A stretch of DNA of 64,000 nt from Pseudomonas rustica (GCF_018336155.1 NZ_JAGYHF010000018.1:1-64000); one strand, 5' to 3'. Counted from the first letter of the stretch, positions 6,627 to 15,526 are shown. The notes: a model not told the origin generated them from the sequence alone. Numbers and translations: made by a program.

Positions 6627-8987
6627 TCAGAAGTCGTAGCGACCGGTGACGCCGAGGGTGCGCGGTGTGCCGAGCAGGCCTTCATAGCCGCCGTTGCCGC
6701 CCGTCCACAGGGTCGTGTAGTAGGTTTTGTCGAAAGCGTTTTTCAGCCACAGCGAGATGTCCCACTGCCCTTGGTTGAAGTCGCCGCGCAGGCCGGTGGA
6801 GAGGTTGACCACCGCGTAACTCGGGATTTGCCCGTAGTCGGAATCCTCGACCGTGCCCACTGCTTTCGAGCGGAAGGCGTAGCTGCCGGTGACGTACGGT
6901 TCGAAGCCGTTATCGAGATTCCATTTGTATTCGCCGTTGGCGTTGCCGATCCATTTCGAAGCGCCGACCACTTGGTGACCGCTGAGGTCGCAAGACGCCG
7001 GGGCACCCGGCGCCTGGCTGATTTCCGGCGGGCACGGCGCGTCTTTGTAGGAGAGGTAGCTGACGTCGTTGAAGGAGCCGTTGAAGTTCAGGGTCAGGCC
7101 ACGCAGCGGGATTACCGTGCTTTCAAACTCGACGCCGCGCGAGCGCACGGAACCAGCGTTGGTCAGGTATTGCACGCGGTTGACGTCGTCGTAAGCGTTG
7201 GTCTGATAGGCGTTGACCTGCGTCCAGAAGACGTTGGCGTTGAGCTGCAAACGACGATCCCACAGCGTACTTTTGAAACCGAGCTCGGCGTTGTTTGCGC
7301 GTTCGGTGCCGACCAACAGCGAGTCGGCGCCGGCGGCGGGTGCAGAGCCGACTGAGAGGTTAACGCCACCGGATTTTTCGCCGTGAGACACCGTCGCGTA
7401 ACCGAGCACATCGTCAGTGATGCGATAGCTGAGGTTGAGCAAACCGGACGGGCTGGAACTGTACTGATTCAAATCGCCGGAATCGTAGGCGCCGGCACGA
7501 CCGCGCCGCGCCGTTGCCGCTGCACCCGTCACCGCCGCGCCACCGACCGGCGCGTCGCGAGTGACCCAGGCGTTCTTCTCTTCGTAAGTGCCGCGCACAC
7601 CAGCGGTGAAATCCAGGCGCTCGGTCAGATGCCAGGTGCCTTGGGCAAACAGCGCAAAACTGTCGGTCTTGATATGACCGTTGCCGACGCTGCCAATGTT
7701 GGCCAGCGCACCGGCCGGCGTGCCGTTCCAGATGTCCGCTTGCGGGCCGTAATAGGCGAAGGATTTGTTGTCCAGATCGTTGCCGAAGTAGTAGGCGCCG
7801 ACGACGTAATCGAAGAACTCGCCCTTGGGCGACGCCAAGCGAAATTCCTGTGAGTACTGTTTGTCTTCTACCGAAACACCAGCGTTGTAAGTCGACGCGA
7901 CGTTGAGACCATCGTCATTTTTCGGGGTGAAATTCCAGAAGCGATACGAGCTGATCGAGGTCAGGGTGAAATCGCTCGGCAGTGCCCAATTGGCTTCAAC
8001 CGAGGTGCCGCCCTGATGCACGGTGACGTGTTGATCGCTGTCCAGATTGACCTTGCGGTGCGAGCCATTAACCAGCGTTGCACCGGCCGCCGCTGCCCGC
8101 GCCGAGTAAAGATTGACGCCGTTGATGGTCGGGCCGGTGTCGTACAGCACGCGGGTGCCGGCACTGGAATCCTCTTCGTTGTAGTCGCCGATCCAGCGCA
8201 GATTGAAGTCTTCATTCGGCTTGAACAGCAACTGGGCGCGGAAGCCATCGCGCGAGCCGCCGTTCAAATCATGGCCGTTGTATTCGTTCTTGATGTCGCC
8301 GTCACTGCGTGTGCGATACGCCGAAAAACGTCCGGCCAGCTCATCGTTGAGCGGCCCGGAAATCGTGCCTTTGGTTTGGAAATAACCGTCTTCGCCGACC
8401 GAGGTTTCGATGCTGCGCTCAGGCGTGAAGGTCGGCGCGCGGGTGCTGATGTTGATCACCCCGGCGGTGGTGTTTTTGCCGAACAGCGTACCCTGCGGCC
8501 CACGCAAAACTTCGAGCTGTTCGATGTCCATCAAATCGAACACCGCCATGCCTGGACGGCCAAGATAAACGTTGTCGATGTACAGCCCGACGCTGCCTTC
8601 CAGACCATCGCTCGCCGGGTTGTTGCCCAGGCCTCGGATCGACACGCTGGACTGCCGCGCATGCATGTAGGCGACGTTGACGCTCGGCACCAATTGCTGC
8701 AAATCCTGAATCCGGTAAACCCGTTGCGTCTCCAGATTCTGGCCGCTGACCACGCTCATTGGCGTCGGTACATCCTGCGAACTTTCTTCGCGGCGGCGAG
8801 TGGTCACGGTCACGGTTTCCAGCTGCGAACTGTTGGCCGCCGGTTTGCCTGCGGGTACCGGCGTCGGGGTTTCCGTTTCGGCGGCGTAGCTGTGAGTCCA
8901 ACTGGCGCTCCCTGCCAGCAACAAGGCCAGAGGCAGGCGTTTGAGCCGTCGTGGTGTTAAGGGTGACGCTAGGTTCAACGGACTCAT
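6627..8987 (-). CDS. TonB-dependent outer-membrane receptor, SftP-like
   Basis: A 786-aa TonB-dependent receptor. I chose the start with AGGAG nine nt upstream; a start 11 codons earlier lacks a good ribosome site. Residues 1-36 form a long signal peptide. The TonB box is probably ETVTVTT, then come the plug (about 45-165, with GLYIDNVYLGR and EVLRGPQGTLFGKNTTAG) and a beta-barrel ending in YDF. No siderophore signal-receiver domain precedes the plug. P. putida S-313 has the receptor SftP beside sulfatase genes, so sulfate-ester uptake is the likely role, inferred from context. The ASST gene follows and a LysR gene is divergent. Confidence 0.9.
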   Translation of the reverse strand: MSPLNLASPLTPRRLKRLPLALLLAGSASWTHSYAAETETPTPVPAGKPAANSSQLETVTVTTRRREESSQDVPTPMSVVSGQNLETQRVYRIQDLQQLVPSVNVAYMHARQSSVSIRGLGNNPASDGLEGSVGLYIDNVYLGRPGMAVFDLMDIEQLEVLRGPQGTLFGKNTTAGVINISTRAPTFTPERSIETSVGEDGYFQTKGTISGPLNDELAGRFSAYRTRSDGDIKNEYNGHDLNGGSRDGFRAQLLFKPNEDFNLRWIGDYNEEDSSAGTRVLYDTGPTINGVNLYSARAAAAGATLVNGSHRKVNLDSDQHVTVHQGGTSVEANWALPSDFTLTSISSYRFWNFTPKNDDGLNVASTYNAGVSVEDKQYSQEFRLASPKGEFFDYVVGAYYFGNDLDNKSFAYYGPQADIWNGTPAGALANIGSVGNGHIKTDSFALFAQGTWHLTERLDFTAGVRGTYEEKNAWVTRDAPVGGAAVTGAAATARRGRAGAYDSGDLNQYSSSPSGLLNLSYRITDDVLGYATVSHGEKSGGVNLSVGSAPAAGADSLLVGTERANNAELGFKSTLWDRRLQLNANVFWTQVNAYQTNAYDDVNRVQYLTNAGSVRSRGVEFESTVIPLRGLTLNFNGSFNDVSYLSYKDAPCPPEISQAPGAPASCDLSGHQVVGASKWIGNANGEYKWNLDNGFEPYVTGSYAFRSKAVGTVEDSDYGQIPSYAVVNLSTGLRGDFNQGQWDISLWLKNAFDKTYYTTLWTGGNGGYEGLLGTPRTLGVTGRYDF

Positions 8988-9031
8988 GGCGCGGCTCCTG
9001 GTCAAAAAACACACAGACATCTTCAGCGCTG

Positions 9032-9100
9032 CATATTCTTTTAAGTTATTTATTTATGGATTTACAAATATTTACTGCATAAGAGATTGCCTTTATAAGG
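9032..9100. promoter_or_regulatory. Divergent receptor/lysR control region
   Basis: The space between the receptor and lysR genes has ATATTCTTTTAAG (9033-9045) and the 20-mer CATAAGAGATTGCCTTTATA (9078-9097). The latter matches 16 of 20 bases of a site before the second lysR gene. ATGCAT also occurs three times between 9111 and 9158. It is a candidate operator of the LysR protein. Confidence 0.5.
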
Positions 9101-9152
9101 AGTCGACCTAATGCATATCCAATGCATTTCCCGGATATTTTTTATGTGAAAA

Positions 9153-10097
9153 ATGCATATCGACTTGCGACAACTTCGTCACTTCATCGCCTTGGCTGAA
9201 CAACGCAGCTTCGTCGCCGGCGCGCAGGCGGTGAACCTGTCGCAGTCGGCATTCAGCCGTAGCATTCAGGCGCTGGAGCACAGCGTCGGCTGCCAGTTGG
9301 TCGATCGCGGGCGCAAGGAATTACCGCCGACCAAACAGGGCCAGGTGCTGCTCGAACACGCGCGGCGGCTGGTCAGTGGTGCGCAGCAAATGGCCAACGA
9401 GATCAGCCAGTTCAATGGGCTGGAGGCAGGGGAATTGCGCTTCGGTTGCGGGCCGGCGCCAGCAGCAGGTTTGATCCCGCGCGCAATTGGCAGCTTCATC
9501 GGTCGCTACCCGAAAGCGCGGGTGCAGTTTCAGGTCGATGATTGGCAGAGTTTGAGCAAACGTTTATTGAGCGAAGAGTTTGAATTCTTCGTTGCGGACA
9601 CTCGGCATTTCGAGGCGGATCCGGATTATCTGACGCATCGGTTGCGCCCGCGTAAATGGCATTTCTGCTGCCGCGCGGGGCATCCGTTGGCGGCATTTGA
9701 TCGAGTTAGCGCCGAGCAATTGATGAGTTATCCGCTGGCGGTGAGCATCCGCCCGCCGAACCTGCGCAAGGTGATTGTCGACCTCAGCGGCCGCCCGGAT
9801 TTCATCCCGAATGTGGAGTGCGAAAACAGCTCGAGTTTGTTGAGTGTGGTATTGCGTTCGGAGGCGATCGGGATTGTCGGCGCGTATTCGGATGCCCTGC
9901 ATCAGGCCAAGGGTGAGCTGGTGTGTTTGCGGGTTGAGGGTTTGGCGGATGATCTGGAGGAGCTGTATACGCGCTATGGGATAGTCAGCCGCGCGGGGTA
10001 TCGGTTGTCGCCGTTGGCGGAGGCGATGATTGAGCAGATCAAGGTGATTGATGCGGTGGATGAGGAGGTGTGTTCGCTGGATAGACTTGCCGTCTGA
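9153..10097 (+). CDS. LysR-type regulator (SftR-like paralogue 1)
   Basis: A 314-aa LysR-type transcription factor with an N-terminal winged helix (residues 1-62, LRQLRHFIALAEQRSF and SQSAFSRSIQALE) and a substrate-binding-like effector domain (about 95-300). It is a clear paralogue of the regulator at 13111: both share FGCGPAPA, a FEADP segment and GIVSRxGxRLSP. It is divergent from the TonB-dependent receptor and upstream of a sulfatase. By analogy to SftR of P. putida S-313 it probably controls sulfate-ester genes, with sulfate-ester or sulfur status as the signal. The regulon is inferred from gene order and from the repeated 20-mer in both promoters. Confidence 0.88.
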   Translation: MHIDLRQLRHFIALAEQRSFVAGAQAVNLSQSAFSRSIQALEHSVGCQLVDRGRKELPPTKQGQVLLEHARRLVSGAQQMANEISQFNGLEAGELRFGCGPAPAAGLIPRAIGSFIGRYPKARVQFQVDDWQSLSKRLLSEEFEFFVADTRHFEADPDYLTHRLRPRKWHFCCRAGHPLAAFDRVSAEQLMSYPLAVSIRPPNLRKVIVDLSGRPDFIPNVECENSSSLLSVVLRSEAIGIVGAYSDALHQAKGELVCLRVEGLADDLEELYTRYGIVSRAGYRLSPLAEAMIEQIKVIDAVDEEVCSLDRLAV

Positions 10098-10102
10098 TCG
10101 AC

Positions 10103-10175
10103 CGCTATCGCGAGCAGGCTCACTCCTACATTTGAAATGCATTCCCCTGTAGGAGTGAGCCTGCTCGCGATAGCG
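10103..10175. repeat. REP-like inverted pair (class B)
   Basis: The arms CGCTATCGCGAGCAGGCTCA and its inverse, each with CTCCTACA at the inner end, flank a 16-nt centre. It is a different sequence class from the GATCTTTTGA elements and may also end lysR transcription. Confidence 0.8.
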
Positions 10176-10287
10176 CCAGTACTGGCACCGATGCACTCCC
10201 TGCATAAAACCCATTCCCCAAATGCACTTGCCGAACACCCCCACCGAAAGCGAAAACCCTCGCCTGTCCCACTGACCGGTGAACCCC

Positions 10288-11904
10288 ATGCCCACCCCGC
10301 CAAACCCCGTACGCAACGTGCTGTACATCATGTGCGATCAACTGCGCCGCGATTACCTGTCCTGCTACGGCCACCCACATTTGCACACGCCGAACATCGA
10401 TCGCCTCGCCGCCGCCGGCGTACGTTTCAGCCGCGCCTACACCCAAGGCACGATCTGCGGCCCATCGCGGATGTCGGCCTACACCGGGCGTTACGTCAGC
10501 AGTCATCAAGTCGCCTGGAACGCCGTGCCGCTGCCGCTGGAAGAACTGACGATCGGCGATTACCTGCGCCCGCACGGCATCCGCACTGCACTGGTTGGCA
10601 AGACTCACGCAACGGCGAACGTGGATGCCTTGCAACGTCTGGCGATCAACCCCGAGAGCGAGCAAGCCGAGATCCTCAACGAGGTCGGTTTCGAACCGTA
10701 CATGCGCCACGACGGAATCTATCCCGACGATCCGCTGTTCGATGACAAACGCGAATCTGCGCCCTACACCCATTACCTGCGCGAGCACGGTTTCGAGGGC
10801 CGCAACCCTTGGCACGACTGGGCCAACGCCGCCGAAGGCGACAACGGCGAAATCCTCAGCGGCTGGCAAATGCGTCATTCGAAATTGCCAGCACGAATTC
10901 CCGAGCAACACTCAGAGACTGTCTACACTACAAATCGAGCCATCGACTTCATCACCGAGCAAGGCGAGAAATCGTGGTGTTTACACCTTTCTTATATCAA
11001 ACCGCACTGGCCGTATATCGTACCAGCACCGTACCACGCCTTGTACAGTACGAAATCGATTCTCGAACCGATCCGCGCGACGCCCTCCGAAGCCAGCAAA
11101 CACCCCGTATACACTGCCTTTCGCCAGCATGAGGAAAGCCTCAACTTCTCCCGCGATTCAGTACGATTGACTGTAATCCCCACGTACATGGGCCTGGTCA
11201 AGCAAGTCGATGATCAACTTGGGCGTCTGTTCGATTTTCTGCAGAGCAATGGCCGTTGGGATGACACGTTGATCGTGTTCACCAGCGATCACGGCGACTT
11301 TCTGGGCGATCACTGGCTAGGCGAGAAGGAGTTTTTGCTGGAGCAGGCGGTGGGCGTGCCATTGATCGTGCGCGACCCTCGGGCGGCGGCGGATGTCACG
11401 CGCGGCACGGTGGATGATCGGCTGGCAGAAACCATTGATGCGTTGCCGACGTTTCTTCAAGCGCTGGGATTGCCGGCGGCGGAGCATCGACTTGAAGGGC
11501 GTTCGTTGATCCCGCTTCTGCACGGAGAGAATCCGGACTGGCGCCGCTATGCGATCAGCGAATACGACTACGCGTTTCAGGCGCCGGCACGTGAGCGTCT
11601 GGGCCAGCCGATCGACCGTTGCCGCATGACCATGGTGCGCAGCGAGCGCTGGAAATACCTGGCGTACGACGGCTTTCGGCCGCAGTTGTTTGATTTGCTG
11701 AATGATCCGCAGGAGCTGCGTGATTTGGGCGAGGATCCGGAATTCGCGGCGGTGCGCGAGGAGCATGCGGGGTATCTGTTTGAGTGGGTGCGGGGGTTGA
11801 AGCGGAGGACGACGATCAGTCATCAGGAGATTGATGGGCGTGGGCAGCGGTTCCGGTATGGTGAGCCGGAATCCGAGAAAGTCGTTCAGATCGGGGTTTG
11901 GTGA
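10288..11904 (+). CDS. Type I sulfatase / phosphonate monoester hydrolase-like enzyme
   Basis: A 538-aa enzyme of the alkaline phosphatase-sulfatase superfamily. The ATG has GGTGA upstream; a GTG nine nt earlier is less likely. Metal residues are in MCDQLRRDY (Asp17), the formylglycine motif is CGPSR (Cys57, fitting C-x-P-x-R), and the C-terminal metal pair is in FTSDHGDFLGDH. There is no signal peptide, so it is cytoplasmic. The MCDQ...YGHP start and the WGDHG-like segment resemble phosphonate monoester hydrolases as much as arylsulfatases, so the substrate is open. Its position between the lysR gene and atsK supports a sulfate ester. No formylglycine-generating enzyme is encoded in the window. 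Confidence 0.87.
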   Translation: MPTPPNPVRNVLYIMCDQLRRDYLSCYGHPHLHTPNIDRLAAAGVRFSRAYTQGTICGPSRMSAYTGRYVSSHQVAWNAVPLPLEELTIGDYLRPHGIRTALVGKTHATANVDALQRLAINPESEQAEILNEVGFEPYMRHDGIYPDDPLFDDKRESAPYTHYLREHGFEGRNPWHDWANAAEGDNGEILSGWQMRHSKLPARIPEQHSETVYTTNRAIDFITEQGEKSWCLHLSYIKPHWPYIVPAPYHALYSTKSILEPIRATPSEASKHPVYTAFRQHEESLNFSRDSVRLTVIPTYMGLVKQVDDQLGRLFDFLQSNGRWDDTLIVFTSDHGDFLGDHWLGEKEFLLEQAVGVPLIVRDPRAAADVTRGTVDDRLAETIDALPTFLQALGLPAAEHRLEGRSLIPLLHGENPDWRRYAISEYDYAFQAPARERLGQPIDRCRMTMVRSERWKYLAYDGFRPQLFDLLNDPQELRDLGEDPEFAAVREEHAGYLFEWVRGLKRRTTISHQEIDGRGQRFRYGEPESEKVVQIGVW

Positions 11905-11908
11905 TTCC

Positions 11909-11997
11909 GGTAGGAGCTGCGGCACGCTGCGATCTTTTGATCCTGATCTTCAAATCAAAAGATCGCAGCCTCGTTTCACTCGACAGCTCCTACAGGT
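11909..11997. repeat. REP-like inverted pair (class A variant)
   Basis: GTAGGAGCTGCGGCACGCTG with a GCGATCTTTTGA tail pairs with an inverse arm in which CTCGTTTCACTCGA replaces the usual CTTCGGC. It lies between convergent sulfatase and atsK genes. Confidence 0.75.
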
Positions 11998-12008
11998 ATC
12001 GAGCTCGA

Positions 12009-12929
12009 TCAGACTCCGACGATGTCCGCGCCTTTGATGGTCTGGCTACGCTGCCCATTCGCCCCCACCGGCACCTCACCCTTCAACGTCACCCGACGCA
12101 CCACCCGATCCTGAGTCCCGTAATCATCAATCGCATAATGCTGCGTCGAACGGTTATCCCAGATCGCCACATCACCCGCCTTCCAGCGCCAGCGCACAGT
12201 GTTTTCCTGACGGATCACATGGCTCTGCAAAAGCCCAAACAAATGCGCCGAATCGGCCTGCGAGTAACCTTTGATGCGTTTAACGAAATGCCCCAACAAC
12301 AAGCTCTTCTCGCCGCTGATCGGGTGCACGCGCACCACCGGGTGCTCAGTCTCGTAAACAGTCGATGTGAAAACCTTGCGATAGCGCTCCAGCTTCTCTG
12401 CCGACACGTCCGGTTTCGCACTGGCGTAGTCGTACTCGTTGCTGTGCACGGCGACCAGTTTATCGGCCAGTTCACGCAGTTCGGTCGGCAAGCCGTTGTA
12501 CGCCGTCGCGGTGTTGGCCCACAGGGTGTCGCCACCGAATGCCGGGGCCACCACCGAGCGCAGGATCGAGGCTTTCGGGTAAGCATCGACGAAGGTCACG
12601 TCGGTGTGCCAGGAGTTGGCGCGCTGACCTTCAGCGCCGTCCAGTTCGAGCAGATAACGCGTGCCTTCACGGGACGGCACGGTCGGGTGCGCCACCGGTT
12701 CGCCGAGCAAATGAGCAAAGGCTTCCTGACGCTGATCGTCGAGCTGAGTCTGTTCGCGGAAGAACACGACTTTGTACTGAACCAGTGCCTGTTGAATGGC
12801 TTCAACGGTGGCGGCGTCCAGTTCACCGGATAAGTGCACGCCACGAATCTCGGCGCCGATACGACCGGCCACCGGGTGAATTTCCAGCGCGTGGACAGCG
12901 GGTTTTACTGCGAGTGCGGCATTGCTCAT
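12009..12929 (-). CDS. atsK: AtsK-type alkylsulfatase (Fe(II)/2-oxoglutarate dioxygenase)
   Basis: A 306-aa TauD/TfdA-family dioxygenase. It oxidises the carbon next to the sulfate ester of alkyl sulfates, releasing aldehyde and sulfate for assimilation. The iron triad is visible: His108 and Asp110 in NSWHTD and His264 in STQHYA, with the 2-oxoglutarate-binding Arg near 275-279 (DRVVRRV). These numbers coincide with those I recall for AtsK of P. putida S-313. There is no signal peptide, so it is cytoplasmic. The protein contains no Cys and no Met apart from the initiator. It is divergent from a LysR gene. TauD (taurine) is the main alternative, but the context favours sulfate esters. Confidence 0.9.
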   Translation of the reverse strand: MSNAALAVKPAVHALEIHPVAGRIGAEIRGVHLSGELDAATVEAIQQALVQYKVVFFREQTQLDDQRQEAFAHLLGEPVAHPTVPSREGTRYLLELDGAEGQRANSWHTDVTFVDAYPKASILRSVVAPAFGGDTLWANTATAYNGLPTELRELADKLVAVHSNEYDYASAKPDVSAEKLERYRKVFTSTVYETEHPVVRVHPISGEKSLLLGHFVKRIKGYSQADSAHLFGLLQSHVIRQENTVRWRWKAGDVAIWDNRSTQHYAIDDYGTQDRVVRRVTLKGEVPVGANGQRSQTIKGADIVGV

Positions 12930-12985
12930 GGGTAGACCCTCATCGACTGCTTACGGTTGGGCGGCAGCGAAACATTGCTCTATCT

Positions 12986-13050
12986 ATATTCCATTTACAT
13001 CTAATAGATATTCACATGCTTCGTTGACGGAATAAGAGCTTGCATTTAAA
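12986..13050. promoter_or_regulatory. Divergent atsK/lysR control region
   Basis: ATATTCCATTT (12986-12996), GATATTCAC (13008-13016) and AATAAGAGCTTGCATTTAAA (13031-13050) lie between atsK and the lysR gene. The last matches 16 of 20 bases of the site at 9078-9097 and lies a similar distance from its lysR start. It is a candidate LysR operator. Confidence 0.5.
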
Positions 13051-13110
13051 ACCTCTAGCAACCCTCGTCGCAAATGCCTTCGAGCTATTTTTAGGATGCC
13101 GGAAAAGCAT

Positions 13111-14031
13111 ATGGATCTTCGCCAGTTGCGCTACTTCATCGCCCTCAACGAACACCGCAGTTTTGTCCGTGCGGCGGACGCGATGGGCATCACTCAACCG
13201 GCGTTCAGCCGCAGCATTCAAGGGCTGGAGCAGGAGTTCGGCTGCGTGCTGGTGGATCGCGGCAACAAGGATTTACGCCCCACTCCCGAGGGTCAGGTGG
13301 TGCTGCAACACGCCCTGAGCCTGGTACAAGGCGCGGCGATGCTCAGCGCGGAAGTGACGCAGATGACCAAGCTCGATGCCGGCGAAGTGCACTTCGGTTG
13401 CGGCCCGGCGCCGGCGGTGAAACTGGTGCCGGATGCAGTGGCGCAATTCATCAATGCGCACCCGAAAGTGCGCACCTGTTTTCAAGTGGATAACTGGGAA
13501 AAACTCAGCCGCGCGTTGAGCCGTGAGGAGATCGAATTTTTCATCGCCGACATTCGTCATTTCGAGGCGGATCCGAACTTTCAGACGCAAGCACTGACGC
13601 CAAAGCGCGGAGTGTTTTTCTGCCGCCCGGGGCATCCGTTGTTGGCCAAGGAAAGCCTGTCGACCAACGACATGTTCGACTACCCGCTGGCGACCACGCG
13701 GATTCCGCCGGGCATTCGTAAACTGCTGGCGAATCTCAGCGGCAGGATCGATTTTTCGCCGACCATCGAGACCGAGCATTTTCCGGCGCTGGTGAAAGTG
13801 GTGCTGCAATCGAATGCGATTGGCGTCGGTACGGAGGAGGCATTTGTCGAGGACATTGCCAAGGGTTCGCTGGTGCTGCTGCACTGGCGTAATTTGCCGC
13901 AGAACCTGGAGAGCATGAATGCGCGCTGCGGGATTGTCAGCCGTACCGGGTTTCGGCTGTCGCCGGCGGCGCGGGCGATGATTGAGACGCTGGTGGCGGT
14001 GGATCGAGAGGAACATCGCGTCGCCGTTTAA
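13111..14031 (+). CDS. LysR-type regulator (SftR-like paralogue 2)
   Basis: A LysR-type regulator of 306 aa from the ATG that aligns with its paralogue. A second ATG 15 nt upstream is possible but has its AGG directly abutting the codon. The helix-turn-helix is at residues 1-58 and the effector domain at about 90-290. It shares FGCGPAPA, FEADP and GIVSRTGFRLSP with the regulator at 9153. It is divergent from atsK and followed by the ats transporter genes, so it probably controls atsK and perhaps atsRBCA. Which of the two paralogues is the SftR orthologue cannot be told from the window. Confidence 0.88.
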   Translation: MDLRQLRYFIALNEHRSFVRAADAMGITQPAFSRSIQGLEQEFGCVLVDRGNKDLRPTPEGQVVLQHALSLVQGAAMLSAEVTQMTKLDAGEVHFGCGPAPAVKLVPDAVAQFINAHPKVRTCFQVDNWEKLSRALSREEIEFFIADIRHFEADPNFQTQALTPKRGVFFCRPGHPLLAKESLSTNDMFDYPLATTRIPPGIRKLLANLSGRIDFSPTIETEHFPALVKVVLQSNAIGVGTEEAFVEDIAKGSLVLLHWRNLPQNLESMNARCGIVSRTGFRLSPAARAMIETLVAVDREEHRVAV

Positions 14032-14038
14032 AGAGGAT

Positions 14039-14105
14039 CGTTCCCACGCAGAGCGTGGGAACGATCGGTTCCCCTGTAGGAGCTGCCGCAGGCTGCGATC
14101 TTTGC
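14039..14105. repeat. Palindrome (class C) plus single class A arm
   Basis: CGTTCCCACGC and GCGTGGGAACG form a short hairpin (14039-14064). It is followed by a single REP arm GTAGGAGCTGCCGCAGGCTG at 14075-14094. The region lies between convergent lysR and atsR. Confidence 0.7.
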
Positions 14106-14107
14106 TT

Positions 14108-15121
14108 TTAAAGCTTCGCCGCGGCCAACTCCGGCGCCACCCATTCATTAACCTTGAACGGCTTGCGAATCAGTCTCTGCTGCGCCGCCAGATCGACCTT
14201 GTCCTGCAAGCTATCCAGGAACGCCGGATCCAGCGTCGACGGGAATACTTCGCTCAGTTTCTGATCTTTCAGATCTTCAGTAAGGATCACCGGCGGATAA
14301 CTCGCCAGCCCTGACACCAACTGTACGTACGCATCCTTGTTGCTGTCCTGCGTCAGCCACTCCACGGCCTGCTGCTGCGCCTTTAACAACTTCGCCACCG
14401 CTTCCGGATGCCCATCAACAAACTTGCCGCTGCCCACCAACACCGACTGCACACTGCCGGCCCCGCCCAAATCCTTGGTGTTCAACGGCAACTCGGCCAA
14501 GCCCTTGATTTGCAATGCCGCCAACCCGGAACTGCCCCACGACGCATCAATCTGCTTCGCCGCCAGTGCAGCGGTCGCGCCGGTGAAGTCGAGGTTAATG
14601 ACCTTCAGATCCTTCTCGCTCAAGCCCTGACTGGCCAGCGCCGCGTCAAACGACAACTGCGTCGCGGTGCCCTTGAAGATCGCCACACGCTTGCCCTTCA
14701 GATCCTGCAAGGTCTTGATCCCGGAACCCGGCACCACGCCGAGATACTGCTTCACCCCACGCGCACCGGCATTTAGCAGCCGCGTATCGAGGCCGTTGGA
14801 CTTGCCAATGATCGCCGCCAGATCCCCGAGATACGCCAGATCAACCTGACCATTGGCAAACGCCTCATTGATCACTGGCCCCGCACCCTTGAAGAAATTC
14901 CACTGAATCTTGATGCCCTGATCGGCAAAGGCCCTTTCAAAAATTTGCTGATCACGCAGCACGTCGACCACACCGCCGCCGCTGTGTTGAGTGCCGGCGC
15001 TCAGGTCGGGCACGGCGATGCGGATTTCCTTCAGCTCATCGGCCTGCGCCGTCAGGGTGAGAAAACCCGCCAGCGCCGGGGCGGCAAACAGACTGATGAC
15101 ACGTTTGAAAGGAAGGTTCAT
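14108..15121 (-). CDS. atsR: AtsR-type sulfate ester/sulfonate-binding protein
   Basis: A 337-aa periplasmic solute-binding protein of the SsuA/TauA/AtsR family for an ABC importer of aryl or alkyl sulfate esters. Residues 1-27 are a signal peptide ending AQA before DEL. The binding domain begins IRIAVPDLS and includes GKRVAIFKGTATQL. There is not a single Cys or Met after the initiator Met in 337 residues, a striking fit to expression under sulfur starvation. It is divergent from atsB-atsC-atsA; in P. aeruginosa the order is atsR-atsB-atsC. SsuA (aliphatic sulfonates) is the main alternative, but the linked arylsulfatase favours AtsR. Confidence 0.87.
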   Translation of the reverse strand: MNLPFKRVISLFAAPALAGFLTLTAQADELKEIRIAVPDLSAGTQHSGGGVVDVLRDQQIFERAFADQGIKIQWNFFKGAGPVINEAFANGQVDLAYLGDLAAIIGKSNGLDTRLLNAGARGVKQYLGVVPGSGIKTLQDLKGKRVAIFKGTATQLSFDAALASQGLSEKDLKVINLDFTGATAALAAKQIDASWGSSGLAALQIKGLAELPLNTKDLGGAGSVQSVLVGSGKFVDGHPEAVAKLLKAQQQAVEWLTQDSNKDAYVQLVSGLASYPPVILTEDLKDQKLSEVFPSTLDPAFLDSLQDKVDLAAQQRLIRKPFKVNEWVAPELAAAKL

Positions 15122-15181
15122 GGGTGCGGCTCCTTGATCAATACAGGCGTTAAGGAGCCGAAAGTAGGCCGAAGCAACACC

Positions 15182-15233
15182 TTCGCTTAAATACTATAAA
15201 CGCACATTTTTATAGCTTTTAACGCTAAGCGAA
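15182..15233. promoter_or_regulatory. Nested palindromes between atsR and atsB
   Basis: TTCGCTTA (15182-15189) and TAAGCGAA (15226-15233) enclose CTATAAA (15194-15200) and TTTATAG (15209-15215). All arms are perfect. They lie 60-110 nt before the atsR start. This is a likely operator of CysB or an SftR-type LysR protein. Confidence 0.5.
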
Positions 15234-15391
15234 CAACGCCGGGGCTTGCAGCGGCGTATGCATTAACAGCATCGAAAATATTCTTCGAATGCATTGGATG
15301 CGTGTGGGCTGGAAGCCTTAAATGGTCTGGCTTATCTCCAATTAGTATTGATTTGAATATTGTTAGATCATTTTTGCATACTCCACGCAAC

Positions 15392-15486
15392 TTGTAGGAG
15401 CCGAGCTTGCTCGCGAAGGGGCCGTGTCAGTCAACGCAACAGTCGACTGATTTAACGCCTTCGCGAGCAAGCTCTGCTCCTACAAA
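15392..15486. repeat. REP-like inverted pair (class B)
   Basis: TGTAGGAGCCGAGCTTGCTC-type arm with CGCGAAGG and its inverse are separated by a 37-nt centre. It lies only about 40 nt before atsB. The atsR-atsB gap of 405 bp holds this, the nested palindromes and no other gene that I can see. Confidence 0.75.
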
Positions 15487-15526
15487 AGCGGTGGTTTGCC
15501 ATGCAACCCGACAACGGAGGTCACCC

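Noticed and set aside
10175-10200. TGGCAC upstream of the sulfatase as a sigma-54 -24 element
   Set aside because: The GC of a -12 element is not at the required distance.
15407-15526. N-terminal extension of AtsB by 40 residues
   Set aside because: It lies in a REP element, lacks a ribosome site and has no family match; the ATG at 15527 has GGAGG seven nt upstream.
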